In this document: piece by piece, positions 45,753 through 58,400 of the stretch
How positions within the stretch are numbered: the first letter of the stretch is position 1
How the letters are laid out: each line of letters opens with the position of its first letter
Source of the DNA: UBA1723 sp045629285
GTDB taxonomy: Bacteria > Bacteroidota > Bacteroidia > Bacteroidales > Paludibacteraceae
Length of the DNA stretch: 64,000 bases
Reading direction: 5' to 3'
NCBI GenBank assembly: GCA_045629285.1
Contig: JAZQQY010000062.1
Span: 16,103 to 80,102 of the forward strand
Translations under genes and position numbers: made by a program
Notes under the pieces: model-generated
The model's database searches: none
Told to the model about the DNA's origin: nothing
Seen by the model: the letters and a program-made list of their open reading frames with translations, nothing else

Positions 45753-46988
45753 ATGGATTTGAAGAAATATAAATTAGGTGAGTTGCTTGATGTTAAAAGA
45801 GGTGCTTCGTTGTCTGGAAATTATTATGATACAACAGGCAGATATATTCGCCTAACATGTGGAAATTTTGACTATTCTAATAATTGTTTTAAGAATAATA
45901 CATCTAAGGATAATATATATTATTCAGGCAAAGTTAAGCCAGAATTTATTATGAAAAAAGGAGATATTATAACTCCTTTAACTGAACAGGCGATAGGACT
46001 TTTAGGCTCTACTGCAATCATTCCTGAAGATGATTTGTATATCCAAAGTCAAGATGTTGCCAAAATTATTTGTAAGAAGGATTTGTTAGATCATAATTTT
46101 GCCTTTTATTTGATTTCTTCTCCTATTGTTAAAAATCAATTATCTGCTGCTGCTCAACAGACAAAGATTCGTCATACCTCTCCTGATAAGATTAAAGATT
46201 GTGTGGTTTGGATTCCAGAATTAAAAAATCAAAAAAAAATAGGGCATTTGCTGTCTATTTTTGATCGCAAGATTGAGTTGAACAAGCAACTAAATCGGAA
46301 TTTAGAGGCGATGGCAAAGCAACTCTACGACTACTGGTTTGTGCAGTTTGACTTCCCTAATGAGGAGGGCAAGCCGTACAAGTCTAGTGGTGGTAAGATG
46401 GTTTGGAATGAAATGTTGAAGAGGGAGATTCCTGAGGGATGGGAAGTAAACGAAATCGGAAATGTGTTAAGCAAATATCCGTCAACAAAGAAATTCGAAA
46501 CTAAGGAATATTTAAAAGAAGGTTTATTCCCAATAATAGATCAAACATCAAATAAATATATTGTAGGATATACGAATGATGAAAATAATGTATTGCGTCG
46601 TATTCCAGCTATATTATTTGGCGATCATTCTACATGTGTAAAATTTATAAATACTCCTTTTGGTAGAGGAGCAGATGGCACACAAATTCTATATTCAAAC
46701 AATGATAAAATAAAGGAATTTTATTTATATTTATCGGTAAAGAATCTTCAAATTCCAAATCCAGGATATTCAAGGCATTTTAAGTATTTAAAAGAACTTC
46801 CAATAACCATACCAAATTATAAGACATCAGAAAAGTTCGATTCATTAACAACGCCAATTTATCAAAAATGGAGTAATCTCATTATAGAGAATATAAATCT
46901 TCAAAAACAGCGTGATGAACTCCTTCCGTTGCTGATGAACGGACAGGTATCAGTCAAGCCTCTAAATTCCGATTTATCTGCTCGTTGA
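45753..46988 (+). CDS. hsdS: Type I specificity subunit HsdS (currently expressed copy)
   Basis: 411 residues with two complete target recognition domains. TRD1 spans about 1-170; then comes the central conserved helix region (NRNLEAMAKQLYDYWFVQFD, ending in KREIPEGWEV); TRD2 spans about 235-385; and the C-terminal helix reads QRDELLPLLMNGQVSVKPLN. It chooses the DNA sequence methylated or cut by the complex. The recombination core TAAATCGGAATTTAG lies at 46291-46305, inside the central region, and again inverted at 46962-46976 at the 3' end, so the second half is a flippable cassette. The last codons (SAR) come from outside the cassette. Confidence 0.93.
   Translation: MDLKKYKLGELLDVKRGASLSGNYYDTTGRYIRLTCGNFDYSNNCFKNNTSKDNIYYSGKVKPEFIMKKGDIITPLTEQAIGLLGSTAIIPEDDLYIQSQDVAKIICKKDLLDHNFAFYLISSPIVKNQLSAAAQQTKIRHTSPDKIKDCVVWIPELKNQKKIGHLLSIFDRKIELNKQLNRNLEAMAKQLYDYWFVQFDFPNEEGKPYKSSGGKMVWNEMLKREIPEGWEVNEIGNVLSKYPSTKKFETKEYLKEGLFPIIDQTSNKYIVGYTNDENNVLRRIPAILFGDHSTCVKFINTPFGRGADGTQILYSNNDKIKEFYLYLSVKNLQIPNPGYSRHFKYLKELPITIPNYKTSEKFDSLTTPIYQKWSNLIIENINLQKQRDELLPLLMNGQVSVKPLNSDLSAR
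46291..46305 (+). repeat. hsdS inversion site A
   Basis: TAAATCGGAATTTAG followed by AGGC. The core has dyad symmetry (TAAAT...ATTTA) and encodes NRNL in the specificity gene. Confidence 0.85.
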
Positions 46989-47427
46989 TGTGTATTTTTG
47001 AATCCAATGCTTTAAGCATAGATGCCGTTTGCTTCTGTGCTTCAAGTGTTGGAAGTTTTACTTCTATTTGATAGTAACTGTCAAATGTCATACTGGGAAC
47101 ACCTGTTCCTGAATCTAACCGTGATAAGTCTAACATAGACAAATAACGATATAAGTAATATACATCACATAGATTATCGTTTACTTCTGTATAGTAGATG
47201 GTGTCAACAGTCCAAAAGGGGACTTCGCAATACTGAATATTGTCAAGGGAACCTTTTCGTGGCAAAAGAATACTGGCTTTGTCATATAGGTATGAGTCTG
47301 CATAACGCATTATGCCACCACTACCATAAACAGGAATAGAACCATTGCCAAGTGCTTTATGGTCTTTGCCATTCTTAATTTTTAGAAGGTCTTTAAGTTT
47401 GTATGTTCTAAATTCAGTTAATGCCAT
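46954..47427 (-). CDS. Silent 5' half of a second hsdS, inverted
   Basis: 157 residues encoding a start codon, one complete TRD and the start of the central helices, ending at INRNLEA exactly where inversion site B lies. It is thus the N-terminal half of an HsdS without a second half. It overlaps the 3' end of the expressed hsdS on the other strand. A TAACTTTG box at 47445-47452 upstream of its ATG may give it a promoter, so flipping the neighbouring cassette onto it would make a complete gene on the minus strand. Its TRD differs from that of the expressed copy. Confidence 0.88.
   Translation of the reverse strand: MALTEFRTYKLKDLLKIKNGKDHKALGNGSIPVYGSGGIMRYADSYLYDKASILLPRKGSLDNIQYCEVPFWTVDTIYYTEVNDNLCDVYYLYRYLSMLDLSRLDSGTGVPSMTFDSYYQIEVKLPTLEAQKQTASMLKALDSKIHINEQINRNLEA
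46962..46976 (-). repeat. hsdS inversion site B
   Basis: The same core as site A in inverse orientation, with the AGGC extension, making an inverted repeat of 19 bases with site A. Confidence 0.85.
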
Positions 47428-47476
47428 TTTCTCTATGTTTGTTGCAAAGTTAAATAGTTTTTAGGAAAGAACTCTT

Positions 47477-48465
47477 TTAACCTAAATACTTTTTGTGTGC
47501 CATCTTTACATTATTTTGGCTTACAATAGCATATCTCAGTGTTGTGTCGATACGACCGTGACCTAAAAGTTTTTGTACCTGCTCGATAGGCATTCCTTTG
47601 TCTATCGCCATTGTGGCCATTGTCCTTCTGAATTTGTGAGGATGGACTTTAGTAATGTTTATCCTCTTGCCAAGTGTTTTTATTCTTGTTTCTACTCCGT
47701 TGATTGTAAGTCTCGAATGTGGGGCTGAAAGAGAAACAAATAATGCTTCTTCATCGTCTGTTCTCTCCTTTATGTAGTTCAAAAGATGTAGCTTAGTCCT
47801 GGCATTGAAATAAACCATACGTTCTTTGCTTCCTTTGCCAAATACGATACATTGTCTTTCTTGAAAATCAATGTCGCTACGATTTAGCTTAACCAATTCT
47901 CCTACACGAATGCCTGTTGAAGATAACAAATCTATCATTGCCAAATCTCTTTTCTCTGTGCAGTTATCTCTTAGTTGCTCCAACTGTTCATCAGTCAGCA
48001 CATCTTTTACAAGTATGTCTGTCTTTACCTTATGGATTCTTCGCACTGGGCTTTTACCAATATAATCTTCATCTTCCAACCATGCAAAGAAGCTACTGAA
48101 AATGCGACGCATATTGTCTATCGTTACTTTGCTTGATTGTTTCTTTTCCTGGTAATCTACAAGATATTGTCGGATGTCTGATGTTTCTATATGGCAAGCC
48201 ATTACATCTATTGTCTCAAACAGATGCTCGATTGTAGATCGGTAGTATGCAAGAGTCTTGTCAGAACATCCTTCTACTTTCTTAGCAGAAACAAAGCAGA
48301 CAACAGGTTTTCGTTGTCTTGCTTAATATCTACATTTTCTCTTTTCTCTTGAATATCTAACTTTTGAAATTCATTAGATAATACAGCTTTCAAGTGAGCC
48401 ATTTGTCTGTAGTCAAGATCGTGCTGCATCTGCATCACTATTGTCTGAATGATTGATTCTTTCAT
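47477..48465 (-). pseudogene. Frameshifted tyrosine recombinase of the hsdS shufflon
   Basis: The C-terminal 241 residues (from ATG 48202) form the catalytic part: GIRVGELVKL with the first Arg, HPHKFRRTMA, LLGHGRIDT and the nucleophile Tyr in TLRYAIVS. The N-terminal part is in another frame: 63 residues from 48465 run to a stop at 48274. Reading across, SAKKVEGCSDKTLAYYRSTI continues the protein in the catalytic frame from about 48297 leftward. One missing base in a T-rich tract near 48290-48297 explains the break; restoring one T would give one protein of about 329 residues. So the gene is broken, or read by frameshifting, or phase-variable, or the sequence has an error. By position it should flip the hsdS cassettes. 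Confidence 0.8.
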
Positions 48466-48478
48466 TGTCTTATGATTT

Positions 48479-48500
48479 TTGCTTTATATAATATAAGCAA
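48479..48500. repeat. Hairpin between the recombinase and the silent cassette
   Basis: TTGCTT (48479-48484) pairs with AAGCAA (48495-48500), with an inner ATAT/ATAT. It lies just before inversion site C and upstream of the recombinase start, so it may regulate that gene. Confidence 0.45.
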
Positions 48501-48509
48501 TAAGACAAA

Positions 48510-48524
48510 TAAATCGGAATTTAG
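48510..48524 (+). repeat. hsdS inversion site C
   Basis: Core TAAATCGGAATTTAG, here followed by CTGC. In the hsdS frame it reads NRNLAA in place of NRNLEA. Confidence 0.85.
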
Positions 48525-48529
48525 CTGCG

Positions 48530-49414
48530 ATGGCAAAGCAACTCTACGACTACTGGTTTGTGCAGTTTGACTTCCCAAATGAGGAAGGAAAACCGTATAA
48601 ATCAAGTGGTGGTAAGATGGTATGGAATAAAACGTTGAAGAGAGAGATTCCTGAAGGGTGGGAAGTGAAGAAAATAGCCGATTTTTGCAATACTTATTCT
48701 GGTGGTACGCCTAAATCAACAGTCAGCGAGTATTATGACAACGGCGATATTCCATGGATTAACAGCGGAGAGCTCAACAACAGTTTCATCACTAGCACAT
48801 CAAATTATATAACCCGCTTAGGTTTTGACAATTCAAGTGCTAAAATTTATCCGACAAATACAATACTCGTTGCCATGTATGGTGCGACAGCAGGAAAGGT
48901 TGGTTTGTTAGCTTTCGAGGCCTGTTCTAATCAGGCTATATGTGGCATTGTAGTTAAAAACAAAGATATGGTCTATATCCTGAAACCGTACTTAGACTCT
49001 TTGTATAGATATTTTGTGTCTTTAAGCAGTGGCTCTGCCAGAGATAATATATCTCAAGATTTAATCAGAAACTTATATATGGCAGTACCACAAGATTCTA
49101 TAGTTTCAAGTTTTGCACAGGCAAATTTGAATATATACGAACAAGTTATATGTAACCAAAGAGAAAATCAACTTCTCACAACTCAGCGTGACGAACTTCT
49201 CCCTCTCCTCATGAATGGACAGGTGTCCGTCAAGCAGCTAAATTCCGATTTAGTTGACAAAAAAAGGAGCTTGTTTCTCAACAAACTCCTTTCAAACTTT
49301 AATCTTTACTGTTTATTTAATCAATTTCTTTTCTTCTCTATTTACGACAATTGTGTAATAACCAGGAGTGATCTTCTCAGTGGTTATTGTTGTATTGTCG
49401 TTTCCTTGTCCTGA
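48530..49414 (+). CDS. Silent 3' half of hsdS (second-TRD cassette)
   Basis: The cassette proper runs from site C (48510) to site D (49252). It encodes the central region (MAKQLYDYWFVQFD onward), one TRD unlike that of the expressed copy, and the C-terminal helix QRDELLPLLMNGQVSVKQLN. It has no TRD1 and no promoter, so it is silent until moved behind an N-terminal half. Beyond site D the frame runs on without meaning into the 3' end of the giant gene on the other strand (stop at 49414). Two successive inversions could place it behind the expressed TRD1. Confidence 0.85.
   Translation: MAKQLYDYWFVQFDFPNEEGKPYKSSGGKMVWNKTLKREIPEGWEVKKIADFCNTYSGGTPKSTVSEYYDNGDIPWINSGELNNSFITSTSNYITRLGFDNSSAKIYPTNTILVAMYGATAGKVGLLAFEACSNQAICGIVVKNKDMVYILKPYLDSLYRYFVSLSSGSARDNISQDLIRNLYMAVPQDSIVSSFAQANLNIYEQVICNQRENQLLTTQRDELLPLLMNGQVSVKQLNSDLVDKKRSLFLNKLLSNFNLYCLFNQFLFFSIYDNCVITRSDLLSGYCCIVVSLS
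49238..49252 (-). repeat. hsdS inversion site D
   Basis: Inverse copy of the core with the CTGC extension, pairing with site C. Confidence 0.85.
49261..49293 (-). terminator. Terminator of the giant surface-protein operon
   Basis: On the minus strand AAAGGAG, one mismatch, TTGTT, loop GAGA, AACAA, mismatch, CTCCTTT, then TTTTTG. It lies 20 bases after the stop codon of the giant gene. Confidence 0.8.
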
Positions 49415-52400
49415 AAGAACAGCGACACCTAAAGTATTGTAAAGTACATAATCATATCTACCTTTGCAGAAAATATGAAGCTCTTTATCAAAGTGAGTAG
49501 GGTAAACATATACTACAGGATCAATCTTTGTTTTTGACTTTTTCTTGAAATCATTTTCAACTATGAAGTCATCTTCATAATCTTCAACCGTCAATGATCT
49601 TAGCGTTCCATTCAGAACCGTAACACCATTCTTCCACTCAGCCTTGCTTTCGCATTTGCCAGAGAAAGCTGTTAAGTTGAATGAATACTGACCCTCATTG
49701 TAAACATACAATAGTGGAGATTCAACGGTACTAGTTGCCATCTTAATTCCATCGTAATAAACCTCCCATTTGAAAGATGTTCCGTTTGCACTTCTGTTGC
49801 TAAGTTGAATTTTTGTTCCACTTGCAAGCTCTACAGAACTTGTTGCAGTCACATCAGCAAGCCAACTTTCAGTAATGTCGCTTGAAGCGTATTCAACTCC
49901 ATCTACAAGCAAACTGAATGTTGCGTTCACATTGTCGCTTAGATCAATTCTCTTGATGTAGGTTGTAGATACGCCAGACGCAATATGTGTCTTCTTGATT
50001 GTTACATCAACTTCACCACGAATACCTGTAATCCCAACTCCATTTTCGTTTACATCCATAATGTCTGTGTATGTTCCACCAACTACAAAAGAATATGCGT
50101 ATGTGCCGTATAGATGTTTGTTCTCGTCATCGTAACAGCGAACTTTTGCTGTGCCTGCACAGTCGTCTATACTTACCTCGATACATCCTTCCGTAATTGG
50201 CTCTATAGCCGACATGGAAACATAGATTGAATCTCCAGTTGTTGTTCCACATGAATTTGTTGCCATAATTCTGTAGTAAACGGATTCTGTTGGTTCAATA
50301 AGAAGATGTTGCTCTGCAAGACGAGTAGAGTCAAACTTTTGAGCCATAGACCAGTTTACTCCATCTGCACTGGTCTGCCATTCGCCAGTTGATGTTTCGT
50401 CAATATAGCAGCTCAATGTGGCAGACATTCCCATATTCAATTGAACATAGTAGTCAGAAACTTTCAAATTCATGCCGATTAGGGAATCCTTCTCCAACGG
50501 ACTGATCTTTGTCAAGACTGGTCCGTTTGCATTGATTGTAATGACATTACTATTCAAAATGTAAGTGATGTTGCCATTAGAAGAAATAGTCTTACGGAAC
50601 ATTCGACTACCTTCTTCATCTTCTGTCAATGACAGATTCTTGTCTGTAATATCAGTGAAGAAGAACATATCACTGTGAGAGTCATATTTGTACCACTCAT
50701 AAGTTGCATCCTCAGTCACATTTATTACATTTTCTCCTACAATCTGCTTGCCTGTTGACTTGCATTCTGTGAAAATCTTACCATCCTTCAATGGCTTGAT
50801 AGAGATATGGGAGTAACACTGCATATCTGGATATATTGAAGCATATCCCTTTCTTGATTGAAGAACGATTTTCTCTACATCACTTCCAAGAGACATCTTT
50901 TCCTTGAAGCTTAATTCAGTGCTGTCGTTTACTATCAAAGACAACGGAGAAGCTTCGTCAATGTTGCTTCCTGCAAGATCAACAGTTCCATCTGCTTTTG
51001 TCTCTACAACAAGCTCGATAGGATTGGCTATTGATTGCTTGCTTGTAACCTTGATTGTATTGCTTATAACGGAATCTTTGCAACCGTTGAAAAGTACACT
51101 TCTGAAATAAGTTGTCTCGTTTACAACTAAAGATGTCTTCTCAGTGTAACTGCTATTGTCTTTTGCTAAAGACCAAGTCTTGCCATCAGTAGAACTCTCA
51201 AATCTTTCCTTCAAAGATTCAGTTTGAGAATAGTCGTTGATGGAAGAGATAACAATACTGCTACCTTCGCAGACAGTCTCTTCGTCAGAAGAAATAGAAT
51301 GAAGAATGTCATTCATTCCTGGTCTCGTGTAGATCCTCTTCTTGATAACTTCTGATTGACAAGTGTAGGTACTATCCCAAGTGATAACAATAAAATCGTT
51401 GTACTCGTTTTCGTTGCCTTTGATTTTACCAGTCTGATTCTCCAAATTGATCTCAGTTAACTTTGTGTCTCCGTCAATTCCATAGACAGCGATGTTGAAG
51501 TTAGATTTTAGCGTATCAGAAAGAGTAACAACCATATCCTGGTTCTTGCATAGATTTTCTTCAATGACCACATCAATGGCATTTATTTTGTCAGCTACCT
51601 TGTAAAGCACAGACTCTGATGTGATAGTGTCTTTGCAGATGTCGGTAAATGCAAGTCTTCTCACATACATGTCGCTTCTTACATCCTCATAGAAGAAATC
51701 CTTACCTGTATTTGCGTTGTTCCACTTCTCATTGTCATAAGAGTATTGCCATAGATAGCTCTTGGATCCAGTTCCTCCAGTAGCAGCTGAATGCTCGATA
51801 TTCAAGTTTGAACCATAGCAGATGATGTCTTGTTGCGACGGAATTTCATTTTGGTGTAGTGCTGGAAGACTATCTACATTGAAGTATTTTGTTGGAGTCT
51901 TGCAACCACTAATTTTGTGCATTCCCTGAACCGAATAACCGTCTTCAACGATATAGGCTGGATGTCTTTCAAACTCCATTCTGTATTGCTCCTTAAAGTC
52001 TGTCTTAACAGGATTGATAGAGTCTGTTCCGATAGTCCAGTTGTAGTAGTAACTGCTGTCATTCTCCACAATAAAACTGATGTACTTTGAGTCACAGCTG
52101 TCTGCTCCGATATATAGTTCTGGCATTTCAGTTTCAGCCCATACCTTGAAAGAGAAGACTTTGGATTCAATTTCTCCACATTCCTTGTCTGTAAATACAG
52201 CCTTTACCTTGAATGTCACATCCTGGTTTCTTTTCTTTTCTTCAAAGAAAGTATAGACCATAGCTTGTGTGTTGAACTCGGCTTCGCTTCCAAAGCTGAT
52301 GTTGGTTTGCTGATAAGTTGTCCATGTCGTACCATCTACTGAATACATCCAGTCAAGATTGTATCTTGTTTTTCTGTATTCTGCTGAACCTCCTGTCGGA

Positions 52401-55400
52401 GAAACAGTCTTGATGAATGGAATTATCTCGTTTGAACAAAAAGCATCTTTTGCAGGTTCGCTCCATTCCAAGTCTGTTGTCTGCAAAGGCTTGTATGTTT
52501 CAAGAGCTATGACATTAGAATAACGAGTGTAATTCTCCTTGCTTATTACTTCATCATTATAGATAGGATTTGCACTTCTTCTGATAAAGTTAGTTTTTCC
52601 GTTTGCCAACTTCTTTCGGAATGATACATAATTCAAAGAATCATCGTAGGCATTTTCAATCTTAATCCAACTGAACGCATCTGCAGTATCAGTTGTGATC
52701 TCCCAACCGTAACGGAACATGTCAGTTCCACCAAATGCACCCTCATAGTTCTTGATGTCCTTGAACTCGTCACCAACACATATCTGCTGGCTTGATGCGA
52801 TTCTTCCTCCATGACTGACAGGATGAACATCAAGAGCAATCTCAAAATAGTTTGGCTCAGTACAGATTGTGTTCTTTACCTCCTTTACTCTCTTATGGAA
52901 CAAGTGAGTTGCGTTTGTCACACTATCCAAAGTGATGAAATAGTTTGTGCCTATCAAGCTCTTCTCGTTTCTGTTGGAGTACCATTCATTTTCATTGGTG
53001 TCAAAGTTAGTGACTTTGATGTTGTCTCCATGCTCAATATACTTGTAGGTTATTGAGTAGTTTTCTGCTTTGTCTTCCTCAAATCCGATTACCGTCAAAG
53101 CTACAGCAGGTGTACTCTCAGTGCTACATCCATCGCTGATTGTAAATCTGACGAATGTTGTAGTGTCAAGATCTCGGATGTAGTATTTGTTTGTCAACCC
53201 TTCTTCGTATGAAGAGGCATCAGTTGCCTGGATAAAGTTCTTTTGATTACCCTTTGATGTTTCCCAATAGCCATATAGCTCATAGTCTTCGCCAAACATC
53301 AAAGCTCCGAAATTCTTCATGGCATATCTTTCTTCCACACCTTCGTCAGTTGTAAGAACGATAGCACCGCTTCTTTCTGCTCCTCCACAATAAGCACTCT
53401 CTTGTGCTTTGATTGTTCCTGCAAGATTCTCGATGTTGCAAGAAGAAAGGGTAGGGGCGACATTGATGAACAAAGTGTCACTATACTTGATGTTCAATGT
53501 GAGCTTGCCATCAGGCTCTATAACATTGATACTTGCAGTTCTGTATAGAAAACTCTTCTTGATTTTGTTTCCTCTTCCCACATTTTGAGCAACTACTTTA
53601 CCAAAGTTAGTTGTGTCTGCATTGAATGTAGAAGTACGGATTGGTAATCCGTTGTTGTCTCTGATGTCATCAAGATCATCAGAATCCACTTCTCCATAAT
53701 ACCAGTTGAATGCTATGTCTGAACCACCAGAGGCAATTCTTTCATCAATCACTCTACCAATCTTCTCTCCGTTACAGATGTTGATTGTCTTAGTGTCTCC
53801 ATAGTTCTCAAATACAAGTGTTCCTGCTGTGATCTTCTCAATTCCCGTGATAGCAAAAGTGTCTGGAACGCTGATACATCCATATCCGTCAGTCTTGTAG
53901 ATTTCAAATCTTTCCAAGTCATAACTTACTGCTGGCATTGATGTGAAGCTTAGAATCTCGTTGCCTTGTGTCTTTAATTCAGTTTTGTCAGAGATTCCGT
54001 TTTGAGCAATGTGTGAAAGAACATAAGAATTGACTTTAGTAAGATCCTTGATGGCAATGTATGGAACCTTACCCTTCTCAGTATAAGTTGCATAGATGTA
54101 TTCATCGGATTCCATTTCAAGTTTGTCTCTTACAGTCAAATCTACGGTAAACTCGTCAGTAGTGCCACATCCGTCTGTCGCAATTCTCTTGAATGAAGTC
54201 TGTTCAGTAAGAGCATCCAATACCAGAGTTTCAGTTTGGGCATAGTGTTTATCTGTATCATTCTCGTCAATCCATCTATAAGTGATGTTTCCATACGCTG
54301 TATCAACATTACCTGCCGACAAGATAACCTTTTCTCCGTAGCAGTAAATAGGTTTGTTGCAAGTTGCAGGTTGAATCTTGAAGTTAGGATGAATCTCCAT
54401 CTTAACTACAGAAGTCTTTACTGCCTTGATTGGATAACCCTCGTTCATGACTTCTGCATAGAAATAGCATGTTCTGTCCAATTTGTTTATATTGGATAGT
54501 CTTCCATCCGTAATGTCAGCATCGTCATTCTCTTTCAAAGTATATTCAAATGGAGCAGAAGAGTCAAGCTTCTTGAAATACTCTTCATTTTCAAATCTGT
54601 AATACCAAGTCGCAGTTGTCTTGTTTTCTGCAAGACCACCATCCATATAAACCAAATTGATGTATCCTTTTTGCTTGTCGTTGTTAGGACAGGCATTTGT
54701 GATTCCATCTTGAACTTCAATCTGTAGAGGTGCTATGATTTCGTATTCAACATCCAGTTTGTTACTCTTACATCCAGTTTCTGACATTATCTTCTCGACA
54801 GAAACCTTATGCTTGCCAAATCCAAAATCAAAGTTCTTGTGGCTATTGCCTAAGACAGAGTTGTATTTGAAGCTCTGCAAATCATTTGGTGTAGTTGTGA
54901 TAAGGTCGTTGTCTTCGTTATAATAAGAATATTTGAATCTTTCATCGCTATAGTTAGCGAAGAATTTTACTTCAAAGCTATCCTTATTCTGAACCAAACT
55001 ATTTGATAGAACCACAACATCCTTCGCAGTCAAATCAAGCTCCTTATATGGACTTGTAGCGATGATGTTTGATGTTGATTTTGCTCCACATAGATCTGTC
55101 AAGACAACTCTAAAGTATGTTGCCTTTGTCATAGAGTTCTGAATGTAGTTCAAAGTAGAAATGTCATTCTTTTTTTCAATGGCCACATTAAGTTCGTTTG
55201 GAATTGTTGTTGCGACAATATCGTTCCATTTTGTGCCATCCAAACTGTTCTGCCAAGTGTAGATGTTCTTAGTCTCTCCAACTCCATCTGGATTGCTCAA
55301 ATTGTTTGTCTGCAAAGTAATGTCGCTCTTTCCTGCATAACAGAAGGAAAGGTCTCCATCTGCAAGTAGAATATTCACATTTGGTGCAGACACATTTCTT

Positions 55401-58400
55401 ACTTCAATCACATTTGAAGACTGCTTATAAACTTTTCCACCACTTGTTACGCTTACCTCCAACTTGTAGAACTCACTGGTATTTTCAAGACCTGTAGTTG
55501 TGATTTCAAGTTCGTCTTCTGTTTTTCCTTTTATCGAATACCATACTCCAGAAGAAGTCATCTTATACCATTGTAGGTTATATCCTTCTGTCATATCCTT
55601 GTCGTTAAAACGGATAACTGGATTTTCCAACTGCAACTTACCTTTATTACAGAAATAGAATACATTTCCTGCTTTCAAGTTATCTCCTACAGTATTGATG
55701 GCTATTGCATCAAATCCGTTGTTCGGTGTTATGTAGATAGGGAAGGTATCGCTGACGCAAGTCTTGGTTTTGCTCAACTGATATGTTCTGAACACATTAC
55801 CAGTAAACAATCCTTCTTCCAAGTCGCTTTCAACAATAGGGAAGCTTGAAGACCATTCTCCACCAGATATGAAAGATTCATTGTATTTGCTTCCATTGAA
55901 ACTGAAAGATACGCTTGACTGACCTAAATCCTTAGTATCTGTAAGCTTTACTGTGACAGTCTTAGTTGTGGCACTGAACAAACTTTTATTGATGTCTGTA
56001 GGATATATTGTAATGTCCTTGTTCTCAAATTTCAAGTTTGGAGCTACCTGTATAGACTTCTTGTTTGCGATCACATAATTAGGACACTTCTCGTTTGCCA
56101 TAGTTACAGCATATTCCACATCACCTGATGTCTTCACCAATTCTGTGAAAGAATAGCTATTGGACAATTTGTTTGTCTTTCCTTCTGTTGTCTTTTCCCA
56201 ACTTGTAATCTTATAACCATCAATAGGTGTGACCGAGATTCCCAACTCTTCACCATAGCAAAGTTCAGAAGCTGTGGCAGAAATTACAGGAGTTGCTGTG
56301 CTTTTAGGAAGGATGTCTATTGCAATCTCGTCCTTTTTGACTTCGCAATTATTGCCAAGCGTTCTTGTTCTATAAATCTCATTGCCGTTCAGTAAACTTA
56401 CAACAGCATCTTTGGAAGTGTTGTTTTTGATAGATGCTCCTGTAGTTTTTGCACTCCAGGAATATCTTACGTTTTCTTCCTCTGCTTCGTTATCTGTTAT
56501 GTGGTACTCTGTTGATTCGCATACCAATGATTTAGATGGATCTAAAGATTCTGTAACGAACAACTTCTTTTCTCCAAGAGGTTCAAGTACATTCTTGATT
56601 TTGATAGACTGCTTCTTGCTACATTCAGCAAGAGTTCTTGTGATTGTCGCATTTACATATTTAGCTCCATCCAATTTGCCATCTGCTACAGCAGGCAATT
56701 TCACTGTGTTGCTTTTGAATGTCGTAGAACCAATTTTGTACGAATATTCAGATTCGTCGTCAATGTTGGAATTTATTTCCAACTCATTGCCAAGTATAGG
56801 ACATGAATAAGAGAAATCCTTATCTCCGAATGTCAAGTCATCCTTTACATTCAATTTGATTGAATTGCTTGCAGCTACACTTGTATTGCAGAAATTAAGG
56901 GTGGCCGTGATTGTCGCAGGATAGACAAATGCCCAGTCGTTATATTTTGAAGCTCCTGAGATCAAAGTATCTACTTTGGTCTTCATTCCGTTTACATCCT
57001 TGTATGTTGCGATTCTGTAAGTGGTTTCTGCAAGTCTGTTTTCCATATTTGGCTCTTCAGGAGTGTAAGTGATGTCAAAGATTGGAGTTTCTTCGTAGCA
57101 GACATCTACAAGAGGAAGTGGCAGATTGCCATCCTTAGTTATGTTGAACTCTGGTGCTGAATATAACTTAATCTTTAGAGTGTTGCTGACACTTTCAAAT
57201 GTTCCGTTACCCCTTTTGATTACTCGCTGAATCTCACAATCCTCAGTTATCTGGAATACTCCTGCAGAAAGAGAATAAGACTCGTTCTCAGAGTTAGGAA
57301 TCTGTACGCTTGATCCTCCACTTGCATACTTTACCTTCCATATAATCTGTTGCTCTCCGTAACCACCAGTTATATTTTCTAAACCGACGATCTTAGGATT
57401 TTTGTCTCCGTTGCATAAATAGAAAGTCTGTTCCTTCACAGTGGTTTTGTCAGCAAATGAGATATTGTTGCCTTGAATGTCCTCTACAATATCAATGATA
57501 ACAGGAATCTCTTCTCCAGCACATCCAAGTGAATTTACTCCGCTATTCTCTTTTTGTATTCTGTATGACTTGTCTTTCATTGATGAAAATGTAGTTAGAG
57601 ATACAGGAATCTGTCGTTTGATGTCATCTTCAAGAAGATTGTACTTGTAGTTGCGTGAGTTCTTGCCAAACTTGATTGTCGCACCTTTCTTTGCTTGAAT
57701 GTATAGCTTTCCGTCTTCAAATTTATATGAACATCCGTCAAGAGTTATTTCATCTTCTGGATTTGACTCTACATCTTCAACCTTGATGCTCGCTTCTAAG
57801 TTTACAGAATTAGATCGGCATTCTGAGTCCTCTATGTTTATTGAATAGACGGTAGAAGATGTGAGTTTGTCTGTAATCTTCCATTTTGCCAGTTCTTTCT
57901 TGCTTGCATCTATAGATTCAACTCTTTCCGCAGATGGCACTATAGTGAATGATATATTAGGATTGAATATATCAGAACTATATTTCTTTTGCAATGTTAT
58001 GAATCCTTCCTTGTCATCAAATTCATAGTTGGCACATACCTTGTTATTGGTCAATGAAACCTGAATGTTGGATGTTGATGGTGTTGCGTATGGATAAACT
58101 TCATACACAATATCCGAAGCTGCATATACATTGATGTCAAAAGTGTTCAGATAAGCTTTCGGTCTGAAATAGATTACATCATTTTCCCCTAAAGAAGAAA
58201 TGAATTTGCTTGTGACATTTAGGTTAGATCCTTTGAATGAGATATAGCTGTTTGACTCAACTTCAATCCAATTTGCTCCGTCTAACGAATAATCCCATTT
58301 ATATTCTATGCCATAATCGCTTAGCTTCTGCTCAGAAATGTTCGTAACTGAAACACCATTCAATGTTATTGCAGAATTTGTATTTCCTGTAGCACAAATG

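Noticed and set aside
48530..49414. Complete independent hsdS gene
   Set aside because: It has no TRD1 and no promoter; its start ATG is internal to the hsdS frame and its 3' frame runs on into the opposite gene.
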